Positions 24,808 to 33,658 of a stretch of DNA of 64,000 nt are shown here, piece after piece; position 1 is the stretch's first letter, and the number at the start of each line of letters is the position of its first letter. Both the position numbers and the translations under genes were made by a program. The stretch comes from CAZRIZ01 sp964625885. Its GTDB lineage: Bacteria > Patescibacteriota > Saccharimonadia > Saccharimonadales > Saccharimonadaceae. Where the stretch lies: assembly GCA_964625885.1 (NCBI GenBank), contig CAZVBM010000001.1:1-64000 (forward strand), written 5' to 3'. Under the pieces are notes generated by a model, which was not told the origin of the DNA, searched no databases, and saw only the letters and a program-made list of their open reading frames with translations.

Positions 24808-25314
24808 ATGAGCCAGTCAGATGTTATCTATCAAAAACTAAGCGATTTCATTGACCAGTATTATATTGAAGTTGAAGAATTTGCGTTAGCCGAATCAGAT
24901 TTCCTGCTGTGCGACGAAGCCACTACGACAGCACCGCGTCGCAATCGAGCTTACTGCATAACTGACTTTACCAATAGTCTCGACACAACTTTCGCCACCA
25001 GTTTACGCAATATTATTATCGCCAAAAAGAAAACGCCAGCCGAAGTCTATAAAAAAGCCGGTATCGATCGCAAACTCTGGTCAAAAATCCAAAACAATCA
25101 ATTTTATACACCCAGTAAGCGCACCGCTGTGGCCTTTGCTTTGGCACTAGAATTGGGCCTGAACGGCACTAAAGATTTACTTAAAAAAGCTGGCTACACT
25201 TTGTCGCGCAGTAATTTATTTGATGTCATTATCGAATATTGCTTGATTAATAAAATCTACAACTTTGTTGACATCAACGATTTTCTGCGTCGCTACGACC
25301 AGCCACTTTTATAA
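24808..25314 (+). CDS. Helical protein resembling the domain fused to macro-domain proteins
   Basis: 168 residues. The C-terminal 110 (SLRNIIIAKKKTPAEVYKKA, DRKLWSKIQNN, PSKRTAVAFALALELGL, LLKKAGYTLSRS, FDVIIEYCL) resemble a helical HTH-like domain that I recall as the C-terminal part of some bacterial macro-domain (ADP-ribose-binding) proteins. Here it has no macro domain. The first 55 residues are unrelated and acidic. It precedes the VWA gene by 76 bases, and VWA proteins of this type are known to me beside such domains. The biochemical role is not known. The mRNA is leaderless, with a TGATATAAT box just before the ATG. Confidence 0.6.
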   Translation: MSQSDVIYQKLSDFIDQYYIEVEEFALAESDFLLCDEATTTAPRRNRAYCITDFTNSLDTTFATSLRNIIIAKKKTPAEVYKKAGIDRKLWSKIQNNQFYTPSKRTAVAFALALELGLNGTKDLLKKAGYTLSRSNLFDVIIEYCLINKIYNFVDINDFLRRYDQPLL

Positions 25315-25390
25315 AATGTCGCTTGGCAGGCGACCAGATTATTTTTAAAAACTTCATAATCAACCTCACAAATTAACAAGAGGAGATATT

Positions 25391-26029
25391 ATGAAATCAA
25401 CTGCTGAATTAGTTTTCATTCTCGACCGTAGCGGCTCGATGGGTGGACTAGAAACCGACACGATTGGTGGCTTTAACAGCACGCTTGAACGTCAAACTAA
25501 AAACCAAAAAGACCAAGTCCGCGTCACAACCGTCTTGTTTGACGACAAGTATAAATTACTGCACGATCGCATTGATCTTGAAGACGTCAAGCCAATCACG
25601 CGTGACGAATATTATGTGCGCGGCAGCACGGCCTTGCTTGACGCCATCGGCAAAACTATTAACAAAATCAAGTCAGTCCAAAGGAGCCAAGCTGGGCTGG
25701 ACAAGAAGCAAAAAGCACTGTTTGTTATCGTCACCGACGGCCTAGAAAATTCTAGTCGCGAATACAACCTGCGACAAATCAAACGAATGATTGAAGCTCA
25801 AAAAGAAGCCGGCTGGGAATTCTTGTTCTTAGGCGCCAATATCGACGCCATTCAGACCGCCGACAGTTTGGGGATTGGGCGTATGCGCGCTGCCAACTTC
25901 ATGGCCGACAGCGACGGTATCGCCGCTAGTTTCGATTCGGTTGCCGAGGCTTGCGGCTCATTCATGATGGCCGACGCAGTTTCGGACGACTGGAAAGAAT
26001 CAGTCGACGCCGATTACGCTAACAGGTAA
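25391..26029 (+). CDS. VWA domain protein
   Basis: A 212-residue stand-alone von Willebrand A domain with a complete MIDAS metal site: DRSGSMGG near residue 14 (D-x-S-x-S), the threonine in RGSTALLDAIG and the aspartate in VTDGLENSS. There is no signal peptide or membrane segment, so it is cytoplasmic. AAGAGGAGATATT is its ribosome binding site. Together with the helical protein upstream it forms a two-gene unit. The family is annotated widely but its job is unknown; roles in protein complex assembly are typical of VWA domains. Confidence 0.85.
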   Translation: MKSTAELVFILDRSGSMGGLETDTIGGFNSTLERQTKNQKDQVRVTTVLFDDKYKLLHDRIDLEDVKPITRDEYYVRGSTALLDAIGKTINKIKSVQRSQAGLDKKQKALFVIVTDGLENSSREYNLRQIKRMIEAQKEAGWEFLFLGANIDAIQTADSLGIGRMRAANFMADSDGIAASFDSVAEACGSFMMADAVSDDWKESVDADYANR

Positions 26030-26062
26030 AGCAAAACGTGCAACTGTGCTACAATTTAATTC

Positions 26063-27280
26063 ATGAACAAAGCCGTTTTGACTGAAATTGACGCATCAGA
26101 ATTTACTAAATTTGCTAAAAAACACCCACTCGGATCGATGTTTCAAGATCCACGCTGGGCGAAAGTTAAGAGCGACCATTGGCGAGCCAAGTTTGTCGCT
26201 CTTAAATTTAATAATCAAATCGCCGTCGCCAGCCTGATCCTCATTCGCTCACTACCACTTGGTTTTACGATGTGGTATCTACCACGCGGACCACTTTTTG
26301 ACCCTGAAAAGCCTGAAGAATTACAAAAATTTTCTAATGAATTGAGAAAACTAGCCCGCAAAGAAAAATGTCTGCTCATAAAAGTCGATCCAAACATCAT
26401 CATCAAATCAAGCTCGTTTAATGAGGCCAGAGCGAACCTCAACTCTGCGTGCGATACCGGTTTAGTTGAGCTATTCCAATCAGCTGGTTGGCGACATTTC
26501 GGTTTCAACAAAGCCATGAAAGACACCATCCAGCCTCGCCTTAACGCTCGATTTTATTTTGACGAGCAACCAATTGAAAAGAAGTTTACCAAAAAGATTC
26601 GCCAACAAATTCGCAAATGGCAGAACTTGGGTGTTGCCACTCGCGAAATTGATTTAAAACAAATCGACGACTTGACGACCGTCATGGAGTCGACTGCTGA
26701 GGCTAAGCAAATTTCACTACGCGACAGCGCTTATTTTAGGCAGCTGAAAGAATCATTTGGTGACGATTGCTTACTAACTATCACGTCGATTGACCCACAG
26801 GCTTATTTGGCTAAAATTCAGGCCAACTACGACGAACTCACCAAGAACTCAACCGACATTGGTGCTCAAAAACAACGCCAAATTGATTCAGCCAAAAAGC
26901 TACTAAAAGAAGCCAGGGAACTAGCGAAAAAATACAAAAAACCTATCAATTTATCAGCTTCAGTGTCAATTCTAGCCAGCCAAGAACTAAACATGCTTTA
27001 CGCCGGCATGGACCGAAACTTCCGTCAGTTTTACGCCACTCATGTGACTAATCTCTGGCGACTCAACTGGGCAAAAGAACACGGTGCGCGCTGGGCTAAT
27101 TTTAGTGGTGTTGAGGGCACATTAAATGATTCGTTGAGTGAATTTAAAGAAGCGTTCGGCGCTAATGTTGACGAGTATATTGGCGAGTTCAATTTATACA
27201 CTTATCCAATTTTGAGTTGGGCTTTTGATAAGCTCCTGCCAACTGCTAAAAAACTTTTCTTAAAATTATGTCGCCATTAA
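26063..27280 (+). CDS. FemABX-type aminoacyltransferase (peptidoglycan cross-bridge)
   Basis: 405 residues with two GNAT-like halves and an inserted coiled-coil arm (about 255-300, IQANYDELTKNS through KLLKEARELAKKY), the FemA/FemX/MurM arrangement. Conserved pieces are GSMFQDPRWAKVK, WYLPRGPLF and YAGMDRNFRQFYATH. These enzymes add amino acids from aminoacyl-tRNA to the peptidoglycan stem peptide. A TGCTACAAT box ends 7 bases before the ATG and no ribosome binding site is seen (leaderless). It is convergent with queA, overlapping it by 4 bases. Confidence 0.9.
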   Translation: MNKAVLTEIDASEFTKFAKKHPLGSMFQDPRWAKVKSDHWRAKFVALKFNNQIAVASLILIRSLPLGFTMWYLPRGPLFDPEKPEELQKFSNELRKLARKEKCLLIKVDPNIIIKSSSFNEARANLNSACDTGLVELFQSAGWRHFGFNKAMKDTIQPRLNARFYFDEQPIEKKFTKKIRQQIRKWQNLGVATREIDLKQIDDLTTVMESTAEAKQISLRDSAYFRQLKESFGDDCLLTITSIDPQAYLAKIQANYDELTKNSTDIGAQKQRQIDSAKKLLKEARELAKKYKKPINLSASVSILASQELNMLYAGMDRNFRQFYATHVTNLWRLNWAKEHGARWANFSGVEGTLNDSLSEFKEAFGANVDEYIGEFNLYTYPILSWAFDKLLPTAKKLFLKLCRH

Positions 27281-28341
27281 ACAATCAACATACTGTCGCC
27301 ATAAGACAAAAAACGCATTTCTTCACTGATAGCAAAATCATAAGCTCGCTTAAGGAATGGCCAGCCCGCAAAGGCCGCCGCTAGCATAAGAACCGTACTT
27401 TTAGGTGCGTGAAAATTAGTTAAAAGCGCGTCAATCATTTTGAATTTATAGCCAGGATAAATAAAGATATCGGCTTCGCCCATGATGTATTTTTGCGCGA
27501 CAAATTCGGGCTCGTCGGCTAGCTTTTGCGCCAGCTTTTGAATGTCCGACGCCACGTACTCCAAGGTGCGCGCTACTGTCGTGCCAACCGCAATCACTCG
27601 GCGACCGTCTTGTTTAGCCTGAGCAATTTCCGCCACAGTCTCGGTCGGAATCTCAAAATATTCGCGGTGCATTTGATGCTTCGTCACATCGTCTTCACGA
27701 ATCGGCAGAAAAGTTCCTAGTCCAACGTGCAGAGTGAGATAAACAATTTTGACGCCTTTTTGACGTAATCGTTCGAGCAAATCGTCAGTCATGTTTAGAC
27801 TAGCGGTTGGCGCCGCCACCGAGCCACGCGACTCAGCAAAAACCGTTTGGTAGCGCTTAACATCAGCCGTCTCGGCTTGACGATTTAGGTAGGGCGGCAG
27901 TGGAGGCGTGCCATGTTTTTCACATAAATCCAATAGACTAGTTTGGCACTTAACTTCTGCCGTGCCGCTGCCACAGATTTCTAGCACTTCAATTTTCGTA
28001 TCGCCAACCAACAACTCGTCGCCAGCTTTTAACTTACCATGATAGAGTACGTAGTGGCGAAACCAATCGTCGTCGCGACCATGGTTTTCAAGCACCACCA
28101 ACTCGCGCTGACCGCCAGTTAGTTTTCGCGCTTGCAGACGCGCTTTAATAACCTTGGTATCGTTTAGTACTAAAACATCACCTTCAAGTAAATACTCGTC
28201 TAGATTATGGTATTTAGTCTTGGTGATTGCTTGTTTTTCGCGGTCCAACACCAATAACCCCGAAGTGCCGCGCACTTTCGGCGGGCGAGAGGCAATTAGC
28301 TCCTCTGATAGGTCATAAGTAAAATCGGTAATTTTTAACAT
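27277..28341 (-). CDS. queA: S-adenosylmethionine:tRNA ribosyltransferase-isomerase
   Basis: A QueA of about 354 residues. It starts MLKITDFTYDLSEELIASRP and contains VLNDTKVIKARL, GSVAAPTASLNMT, VGLGTFLPI, and NFHAPKSTVLML. It adds the cyclopentane ring of queuosine to preQ1 in tRNA. I start at ATG 28341: a TATAAT box ends 9 bases upstream, and the longer GTG start at 28362 would place that box inside the coding region. Its presence with tgt argues for use of preQ1, whereas the DUF2419 gene argues for salvage of queuine. Confidence 0.94.
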   Translation of the reverse strand: MLKITDFTYDLSEELIASRPPKVRGTSGLLVLDREKQAITKTKYHNLDEYLLEGDVLVLNDTKVIKARLQARKLTGGQRELVVLENHGRDDDWFRHYVLYHGKLKAGDELLVGDTKIEVLEICGSGTAEVKCQTSLLDLCEKHGTPPLPPYLNRQAETADVKRYQTVFAESRGSVAAPTASLNMTDDLLERLRQKGVKIVYLTLHVGLGTFLPIREDDVTKHQMHREYFEIPTETVAEIAQAKQDGRRVIAVGTTVARTLEYVASDIQKLAQKLADEPEFVAQKYIMGEADIFIYPGYKFKMIDALLTNFHAPKSTVLMLAAAFAGWPFLKRAYDFAISEEMRFLSYGDSMLIV

Positions 28342-28373
28342 TTGCCATCTATTATACTCCACATTTCCTGCTT

Positions 28374-28403
28374 ATTGACTTTTTATCAAGCTTATGCTAT
28401 AAT
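28374..28403 (+). promoter_or_regulatory. Promoter of the ABC exporter operon
   Basis: TTGACT (28375-28380), 17-base spacer ending TGC, TATAAT (28398-28403). It diverges from the queA promoter. The leader that follows has two overlapping inverted repeats and no Shine-Dalgarno site. Confidence 0.75.
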
Positions 28404-28461
28404 AGAAAGATGTAGTTACGGATTTTATTATCAACATTCGTCCGTGATAAAATAAAAACAT

Positions 28462-29376
28462 ATGAAAAACTATCCCTTAATCAAAGTCAAAGACTTCAAG
28501 ATGAAGTTTGGTGACAATTTAGTTATCAAAGATTTGTCGTTCGAAGTTTTTCCCGGTGAAGTTTTTGGTCTGCTCGGCTCAAATGGCTCGGGTAAGACCA
28601 CGACGATTCGCGCCTTACTCGGCCTGTTTCAACCAACTGGTGGCGAGCTACTTATCAACGGCCAAAAATTTAGTCCAGAAACTAATCTGAAAATCGGTTA
28701 TCTACCAGAAGAACGTGGGCTCTACAAAAAGGAAAAAGTCGGCAACGTCATGCGCTATTTTGCCGAACTCAAAGGCTTGAATGGCGAAGACGCCGAAGTT
28801 TGGATTCAATCGTTTCTACAAAAAGTTGAGCTTTTAAACAAAATCAATATCCGACTTGACAAATTATCGAGTGGCCAACAACAAAAAGTTCAGCTTGGCA
28901 TTACCATCATGGGCGAACCAGATCTCCTGATTCTAGACGAACCAACTAAAGGCTTTGACCCGGTTAATCGCAAGCTATTACTTGACATCATTGAAGACGA
29001 AAGAAAGCGCGGCGCCACGATTTTGATGATCACCCACCACATGGAAGAAGTTGAGCGCCTGTGTGACCGAGTCCTACTACTCAAGGACGGCCGTGCTAAA
29101 GTTTACGGCCGAGTCGAAGACATCAAAGATGAAGCTGGCAACGACCGTGTTAAAATCAATTTCAATGGCAAGCTACCAACTAAAAGTGCACCATTTACGG
29201 TGTTAGAAAGCGATAAAACGCGCGCCGAGCTGGCGCCTAAAAAAGGCAAATCCGTCAATGATATTTTGCGCTATTTGGTTGATCAAAAACTCGAACTACG
29301 CACTTATTCAGTCGAGCGACCAAGCCTAGATGAGATTTTCGTTAAAATTTACGGCACGAAAGTAGGAGAGGAATAA
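28462..29376 (+). CDS. ABC transporter ATP-binding protein (NatA-like)
   Basis: 304 residues. Walker A GSNGSGKTT (about 38-46), Q-loop region, signature LSSGQQQKVQL, Walker B LLILDEPTKGFDP and the switch histidine in MITHHMEE. A C-terminal extension (DUF4162-like) covers about 215-304, typical of NatA and CcmA-type exporters. With the next gene it forms an exporter of unknown substrate, possibly Na+ or a drug. There is no clear ribosome binding site upstream. Confidence 0.9.
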   Translation: MKNYPLIKVKDFKMKFGDNLVIKDLSFEVFPGEVFGLLGSNGSGKTTTIRALLGLFQPTGGELLINGQKFSPETNLKIGYLPEERGLYKKEKVGNVMRYFAELKGLNGEDAEVWIQSFLQKVELLNKINIRLDKLSSGQQQKVQLGITIMGEPDLLILDEPTKGFDPVNRKLLLDIIEDERKRGATILMITHHMEEVERLCDRVLLLKDGRAKVYGRVEDIKDEAGNDRVKINFNGKLPTKSAPFTVLESDKTRAELAPKKGKSVNDILRYLVDQKLELRTYSVERPSLDEIFVKIYGTKVGEE

Positions 29377-29377
29377 T

Positions 29378-30655
29378 ATGCACAACCTAGGAACTGTTAT
29401 TAAGTTTGAGATTCTAAAACAAATTCGCAAACCATTGTTTTGGGTAGCAATATTTGCCTTTCCGTTAATGATGTTGGTGGTGGGCGGTATCTCTTACTTC
29501 AGCGCTTACACTGCCGACAAACAAAGCAGCGTAGCAGAAGAGGAATTAAAAAATAGCCTAACTACCGTTGTCGTAGTTGATCAATCCGGGTTGATTGAAC
29601 CGAACGCTTTTGCCGGGCTAGACGTCAAAGTTATTGACAATCCAGAAACTGCTATGACTGAATTTAAAAAGAGCGATAACAAAAACTTAGCCCTGGTGAT
29701 TTATCCAAAGGACATCACGACCGAGCCAGTCGAAACCTATACCAAAATAGGTAAAGACGAAGCGGCAACTCAGCAGATTTCGATGGGTTTTAGCGCCTTG
29801 GCCAAGTCAGCCCTAACCGCCAGCGCAACTGCTAAAGTCGCACCAGAGGTGGCGACTATTCTAGGCGGTGCCAATATTAACATCAATAGCGCCATACTAG
29901 ACGATCAGGGCGAAGTCTATAATCCATTCGATAAGATGATTATTCCTGGAATATTTTTAGTGCTACTGTTTGTTATATTTGTTTTAACTGGCAACCAAAC
30001 TCTGGTCGCCACTACTGAAGAAAAGGAAAACCGCGTTGCCGAGATGATTTTAACAACCATCGATGCCAAAGCCCTGATTGTCGGCAAAATTATTGCCCTG
30101 GTAATACTCGGCTTTATCCAAATCGTCGCGCTCCTGACACCAATGATCCTTATTTACCTCGGTGGCATCAAACTAAATCTAATACCGCCGTTTTTAAGCT
30201 CGGCTCTTAGCGGCGCCAAAGTCGAGTTCTGGCCCATCTTCTTTGGTGTTAATATGTTGATTTGGGGATTCTTGCTTATGACCGGCTTTACTATTTTAGT
30301 CGGCTCGCTTTTCCCAACCGCCCAAGACGCCGCCCAGTTCTATACGCCAATTGTTCTAGCTATGATCATACCGGTTTACTTCGCCGGCGCCATCTTTACT
30401 GGTGCTAAGAGTATCGTCGTGCAAATCTTAACGTTCTTCCCGCTGTCAGCGCCATTTACACTACTCATGCGCAACACTGCTGGCAATCTCAATGTCACCG
30501 ACGGCTTGATTGGTCTAGCTATATTAGTTGTCTCAACTATTATTATCATGCTCATTGCTGTAAAAGCCTTTCGCTTCGGCGTTTTTGAGTACTCTGGTCG
30601 CTTATCGCTCAAACAAATCTTGAATAAATCTAAGAGATCTGACGCACGCGCCTAG
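29378..30655 (+). CDS. ABC transporter permease (NatB-like)
   Basis: 425 residues with an N-terminal helix (PLFWVAIFAFPLMMLVVGGI), a large extracytoplasmic domain (about 50-190) and five or six C-terminal helices. It has the ABC-2 type pattern around VATTEEKENRVAEMILT, which couples to the ATPase. It starts 1 base after the ATPase gene. Its end overlaps the convergent P-type ATPase gene by 26 bases. Confidence 0.87.
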   Translation: MHNLGTVIKFEILKQIRKPLFWVAIFAFPLMMLVVGGISYFSAYTADKQSSVAEEELKNSLTTVVVVDQSGLIEPNAFAGLDVKVIDNPETAMTEFKKSDNKNLALVIYPKDITTEPVETYTKIGKDEAATQQISMGFSALAKSALTASATAKVAPEVATILGGANININSAILDDQGEVYNPFDKMIIPGIFLVLLFVIFVLTGNQTLVATTEEKENRVAEMILTTIDAKALIVGKIIALVILGFIQIVALLTPMILIYLGGIKLNLIPPFLSSALSGAKVEFWPIFFGVNMLIWGFLLMTGFTILVGSLFPTAQDAAQFYTPIVLAMIIPVYFAGAIFTGAKSIVVQILTFFPLSAPFTLLMRNTAGNLNVTDGLIGLAILVVSTIIIMLIAVKAFRFGVFEYSGRLSLKQILNKSKRSDARA

Positions 30656-32954
30656 CGCGAATCCGTTCGGCGATATGGTACTGGACATAAGCTAGTCCAG
30701 CCACGGTTAGAATTGACAGGGCAATGCCCCAGCCCTCGGGTTTATAGAATTCAAAGAATTTACGCAGAAAGCCAAAACTAAAGCTTGTGATAGCGATTAG
30801 GCTTGATATAACGATATAGGCCAGCGTGGCAAACTTGACCGCCTGAGTTTGTTTGGTAGCAAACATATGGTTCGACAAAAAGAACATGTACATACCAAAG
30901 AAGGTGGCGGAAAGCACCGTCATGGTCGCACCGCCAGTCGATCCCTCGGGTGATAAGCCAGTCGTTAAGACATACGAGGCAAAGATACCAACGCCCGAAA
31001 GCAGGGCAAGTGGGAAAACATCAAGTAAGGTATCGCGCCAGAAGCGTCGAGGGTTTATTTTATAAGTTGGTTGAGGTGTAAACAAAGTAATGATCAACGT
31101 CGGCAAAGTCATCAAGAACATGTTTATAAACGTAATATGACGCGGGGCAAACGGGTAGGGGACGCTAAGCGTCATTGATAGATACGACACCACCAAGCCA
31201 AACAATACCTTATGGAACGACATCACCGCCACCATCTCGATCGCCAACATAATCTGGTTGCCAACTTTCATGCCCATTGGCAGGGCCGTAAAGGCATCGT
31301 TAAGCAAGACAATATCAGAAGCTCGCTTGGTGGCAGCAGAGCCAGCATTCATTGCAATGCCAATATCAGCTGTCTTAATTGCCAAGGCATCATTCACGCC
31401 ATCGCCAACCATGGCGGTATAGTAGCCCAACCGCTTGAACGTCGCGATAATCTTTTCTTTCTGATCGGGCAAAACGCGCGCAAAAATCGTCGTCTCACGC
31501 ACAGTTTTATCCCAGTTTCTACCTTTTAGTTTTGCTAATTCGCTACCAGCAATAACCTTATCAAAGTTTTTAATTCCCGCCTTTTTGGCAATAAACTTAA
31601 CTGTGTTTGGGTTGTCGCCGCTAATGATGCGCACACTAATACCTTGTTGTTGCATAAAATCAATCGTCTCCACCACATTACTGCGCAGATCGTTACTAAA
31701 ACTGATTAGCGCCACCGAGCGACCCCCTGTCAGTTCGTCGGCCTCTAAATCAATGCCTTTGGGCATAATTGCCACCTGAACCACTCGCAAACCATCCTCC
31801 TGCATTTCCACCAGACGCCGCTTCATTTTGTCAGAGCTGGGAGCAATCGCCTCGATATATTCTGGCGCACCCATCACAATCGTGTATTCGCGCAGACGGT
31901 AATTGACTTTCATAGCACTCATCTTGCGCTCCGACGAGAAGTTGATTGTCTGACGCAGGATGTAATTGAAGGTTAGCGGCACAGGTAGGGCGCCAAGAAT
32001 CGCCTTTGATGTCGAATTGTTAGAGCCAGCTTCTTTGGCCAAAACCGCCACCAACTTTTCTAAGTTATCTTTTTTAATTCCGTCGCTCGGCTTTATCCAG
32101 GTCTCAAATTTATGAAGCGAGATGTCTGGACTAGTCAGAGTACCGGTTTTGTCCAAGCAAATCAAATCAATCAATGCCAAACTCTCAATCGCCGAAATCT
32201 TTTGTGGCAGGACCTGGGCCTGACTTAAGCGCAACGATCCATAGGCCAAGAAAACCGTGCTAGCCAACAACAGACCCTCTGGCACAACATTCATGGTGGC
32301 TGTCGTTACCACTTCAATAGTGCGCACCATATTAGCGTCGTTGGTGATATATATAAAGAAAAAGGCGACGCCAACTATTACCGCTACAACTGTCAGATAT
32401 TGAATTGCTCGCGAAATTGATGACTGCAGTGGGCTAAGCTGCGGATCGTATGATTTTAATCTGGCCGACATCTGACCAGCTTTAGTATTATCACCGACCG
32501 CCACTACAAGCGCACGAGCTGTCCCAGCCGTAATAACTGTTGAAGCATAAAGCATGTCGCCAACCCGCTTTTTTACCGGCTTGGATTCGCCAGTTAAAAT
32601 ACTCTCGTCGCACTCTAAGCCGTTAGTTTCGGTTAACTTAATGTCAGCCGGCACCTCATCACCAGCCTGCAAGGCAATCAGATTCTGTGGTTTTAGCTCC
32701 TGGTAATCAATCAAGATCTCCTGGTCGCCGGTAACCAGCCGGGCCTTAGGTCGATTCATTAGCTCTAATCGACGCAAAGTCGCTCGCGCGCGCAACTCCT
32801 GAATAATACCAAGCATGGCATTAAATACCACCACACTCATCACAAACAGAGCATCCTGCGTTTCACCCAAAGCCAACAAAATACTCGATAGAACTACAAT
32901 AATTATAAACATCGGCGTTGCCAGCCGACGAAAGATAATTTTCAGACTTTCCAT
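30630..32954 (-). CDS. P-type cation ATPase
   Basis: About 774 residues. The phosphorylation motif is LDKTGTLTSP (about 275-284), actuator LTGES, ATP-domain hinge MVGDGVNDALA, and metal helix 4 VVPEGLL. About ten membrane helices are predicted. The PEGL motif and overall plan are like P2/CtpE-type Ca2+ or Mg2+ pumps; no heavy-metal CPC motif is present. I start at ATG 32954: a TATAAT box ends 7 bases upstream, whereas a start at 32993 would lie before it. With this start there is almost no cytoplasmic N-terminus before helix 1. Confidence 0.88.
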   Translation of the reverse strand: MESLKIIFRRLATPMFIIIVVLSSILLALGETQDALFVMSVVVFNAMLGIIQELRARATLRRLELMNRPKARLVTGDQEILIDYQELKPQNLIALQAGDEVPADIKLTETNGLECDESILTGESKPVKKRVGDMLYASTVITAGTARALVVAVGDNTKAGQMSARLKSYDPQLSPLQSSISRAIQYLTVVAVIVGVAFFFIYITNDANMVRTIEVVTTATMNVVPEGLLLASTVFLAYGSLRLSQAQVLPQKISAIESLALIDLICLDKTGTLTSPDISLHKFETWIKPSDGIKKDNLEKLVAVLAKEAGSNNSTSKAILGALPVPLTFNYILRQTINFSSERKMSAMKVNYRLREYTIVMGAPEYIEAIAPSSDKMKRRLVEMQEDGLRVVQVAIMPKGIDLEADELTGGRSVALISFSNDLRSNVVETIDFMQQQGISVRIISGDNPNTVKFIAKKAGIKNFDKVIAGSELAKLKGRNWDKTVRETTIFARVLPDQKEKIIATFKRLGYYTAMVGDGVNDALAIKTADIGIAMNAGSAATKRASDIVLLNDAFTALPMGMKVGNQIMLAIEMVAVMSFHKVLFGLVVSYLSMTLSVPYPFAPRHITFINMFLMTLPTLIITLFTPQPTYKINPRRFWRDTLLDVFPLALLSGVGIFASYVLTTGLSPEGSTGGATMTVLSATFFGMYMFFLSNHMFATKQTQAVKFATLAYIVISSLIAITSFSFGFLRKFFEFYKPEGWGIALSILTVAGLAYVQYHIAERIRARRVRQIS

Positions 32955-33021
32955 GTATTTAATTATATAACAAACTAACCATAATTGTGTCACAAAGATT
33001 GCTTTTATGCTCTACATATGA

Positions 33022-33027
33022 TATAAT
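33022..33027 (+). promoter_or_regulatory. Extended -10 of the 33067 gene
   Basis: TGATATAAT with TATAAT at 33022-33027. It gives a 5' UTR of about 33 bases that ends in AGGAGGGAAATT before the ATG. Confidence 0.6.
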
Positions 33028-33066
33028 TAAAAGAGGTTTAGCTATTTTAAAATTAGGAGGGAAATT

Positions 33067-33414
33067 ATGACGGAAGAAATCAAGAGTGTTATTGCAAAAT
33101 TTAACCGTGTGTGCGAGGCGTTAATGGACGCCACTAAACACCACCCGCACCAGAGTATGAATCCTGTTACCCAACTTACCGAATTTTTTTGTTCAAGGGA
33201 CCCAACATTCATTCCGGGCGACTTGCCAGATGATGTCGCCAAATCCCTGGACGTTAAAAGAGATTTCGCCCGTAGCACGATGTCAAATCTGGTAATAGAC
33301 GGAGACGTTAGTGTAGTGCTATCAGCTATCATAGCCGCCTACCTACACTTGCTCAACACCGACCCAGAAAACCAGCAAAAAGTTGCTGCCTACTTAGAAG
33401 ACTATTTAAGCTGA
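33067..33414 (+). CDS. Small soluble protein of unknown function
   Basis: 115 residues, mostly helical, no membrane segment and no recognised family. Features are a histidine cluster (TKHHPHQS), ELTEFFCSRDPTF-like middle and an acidic C-terminus. AGGAGGG 6 bases before the ATG is a near-perfect ribosome binding site. It has its own promoter and terminator, like the other strong-SD single-gene units here. It lies divergently beside the P-type ATPase gene. Confidence 0.55.
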   Translation: MTEEIKSVIAKFNRVCEALMDATKHHPHQSMNPVTQLTEFFCSRDPTFIPGDLPDDVAKSLDVKRDFARSTMSNLVIDGDVSVVLSAIIAAYLHLLNTDPENQQKVAAYLEDYLS

Positions 33415-33418
33415 ACCA

Positions 33419-33450
33419 CCAACCCTGCGCTACCGCGCGGGGTTCTTTTT
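33419..33450 (+). terminator. Terminator after the 33067 gene
   Basis: AACCCTGCGC-TACC-GCGCGGGGTT followed by CTTTTT. Confidence 0.8.
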
Positions 33451-33486
33451 GGCTCAAAATATGAAAAAATTACAACGTTTTCTGCA

Positions 33487-33515
33487 TTGACTTAATTTTC
33501 GATTGCGCTTATGAT
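33487..33515 (+). promoter_or_regulatory. Promoter of nrdD-nrdG
   Basis: TTGACT (33487-33492), 17-base spacer, TATGAT (33510-33515). Transcription would start near 33522, giving a leader of about 138 bases. Confidence 0.7.
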
Positions 33516-33521
33516 TGAAGC

Positions 33522-33658
33522 ATCCAATAAGTGATTATTGCGAGGTAAGTACTACGCTAGAGAGAGCAGGGTACCAAACAAAAAATATAAAAATTAACGC
33601 AGGAAAATGAATCGCCAATCGTACAAATTGGCTTTTTCCTGACCATAGGGGAGAAAAT
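33522..33658 (+). promoter_or_regulatory. Structured leader of nrdD with attenuator-like hairpin
   Basis: From the 5' end: hairpin CAATAA-GTGA-TTATTG with a GNRA loop; a second domain closed by GGTA/TACC with inner GCT-AGAGAG-AGC; an A-rich linker; then GCCAAT-CGTACAA-ATTGGC directly followed by TTTTT, extended by outer pairing CAGGAAAA/TTTTTCCTG. The last part looks like an intrinsic terminator placed before the GGGGAGAAAAT ribosome binding site. I match it to no known riboswitch class. Confidence 0.5.

Noticed and set aside
28418..28457. preQ1 riboswitch in the ABC operon leader
   Set aside because: The interleaved pairing recalls an H-type pseudoknot, but the conserved preQ1-I sequence is missing and the loops are too short.
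33042..33332. Minus-strand 96-residue frame over the 33067 gene
   Set aside because: The plus-strand gene has a near-perfect ribosome binding site, promoter and terminator; the minus frame has none.
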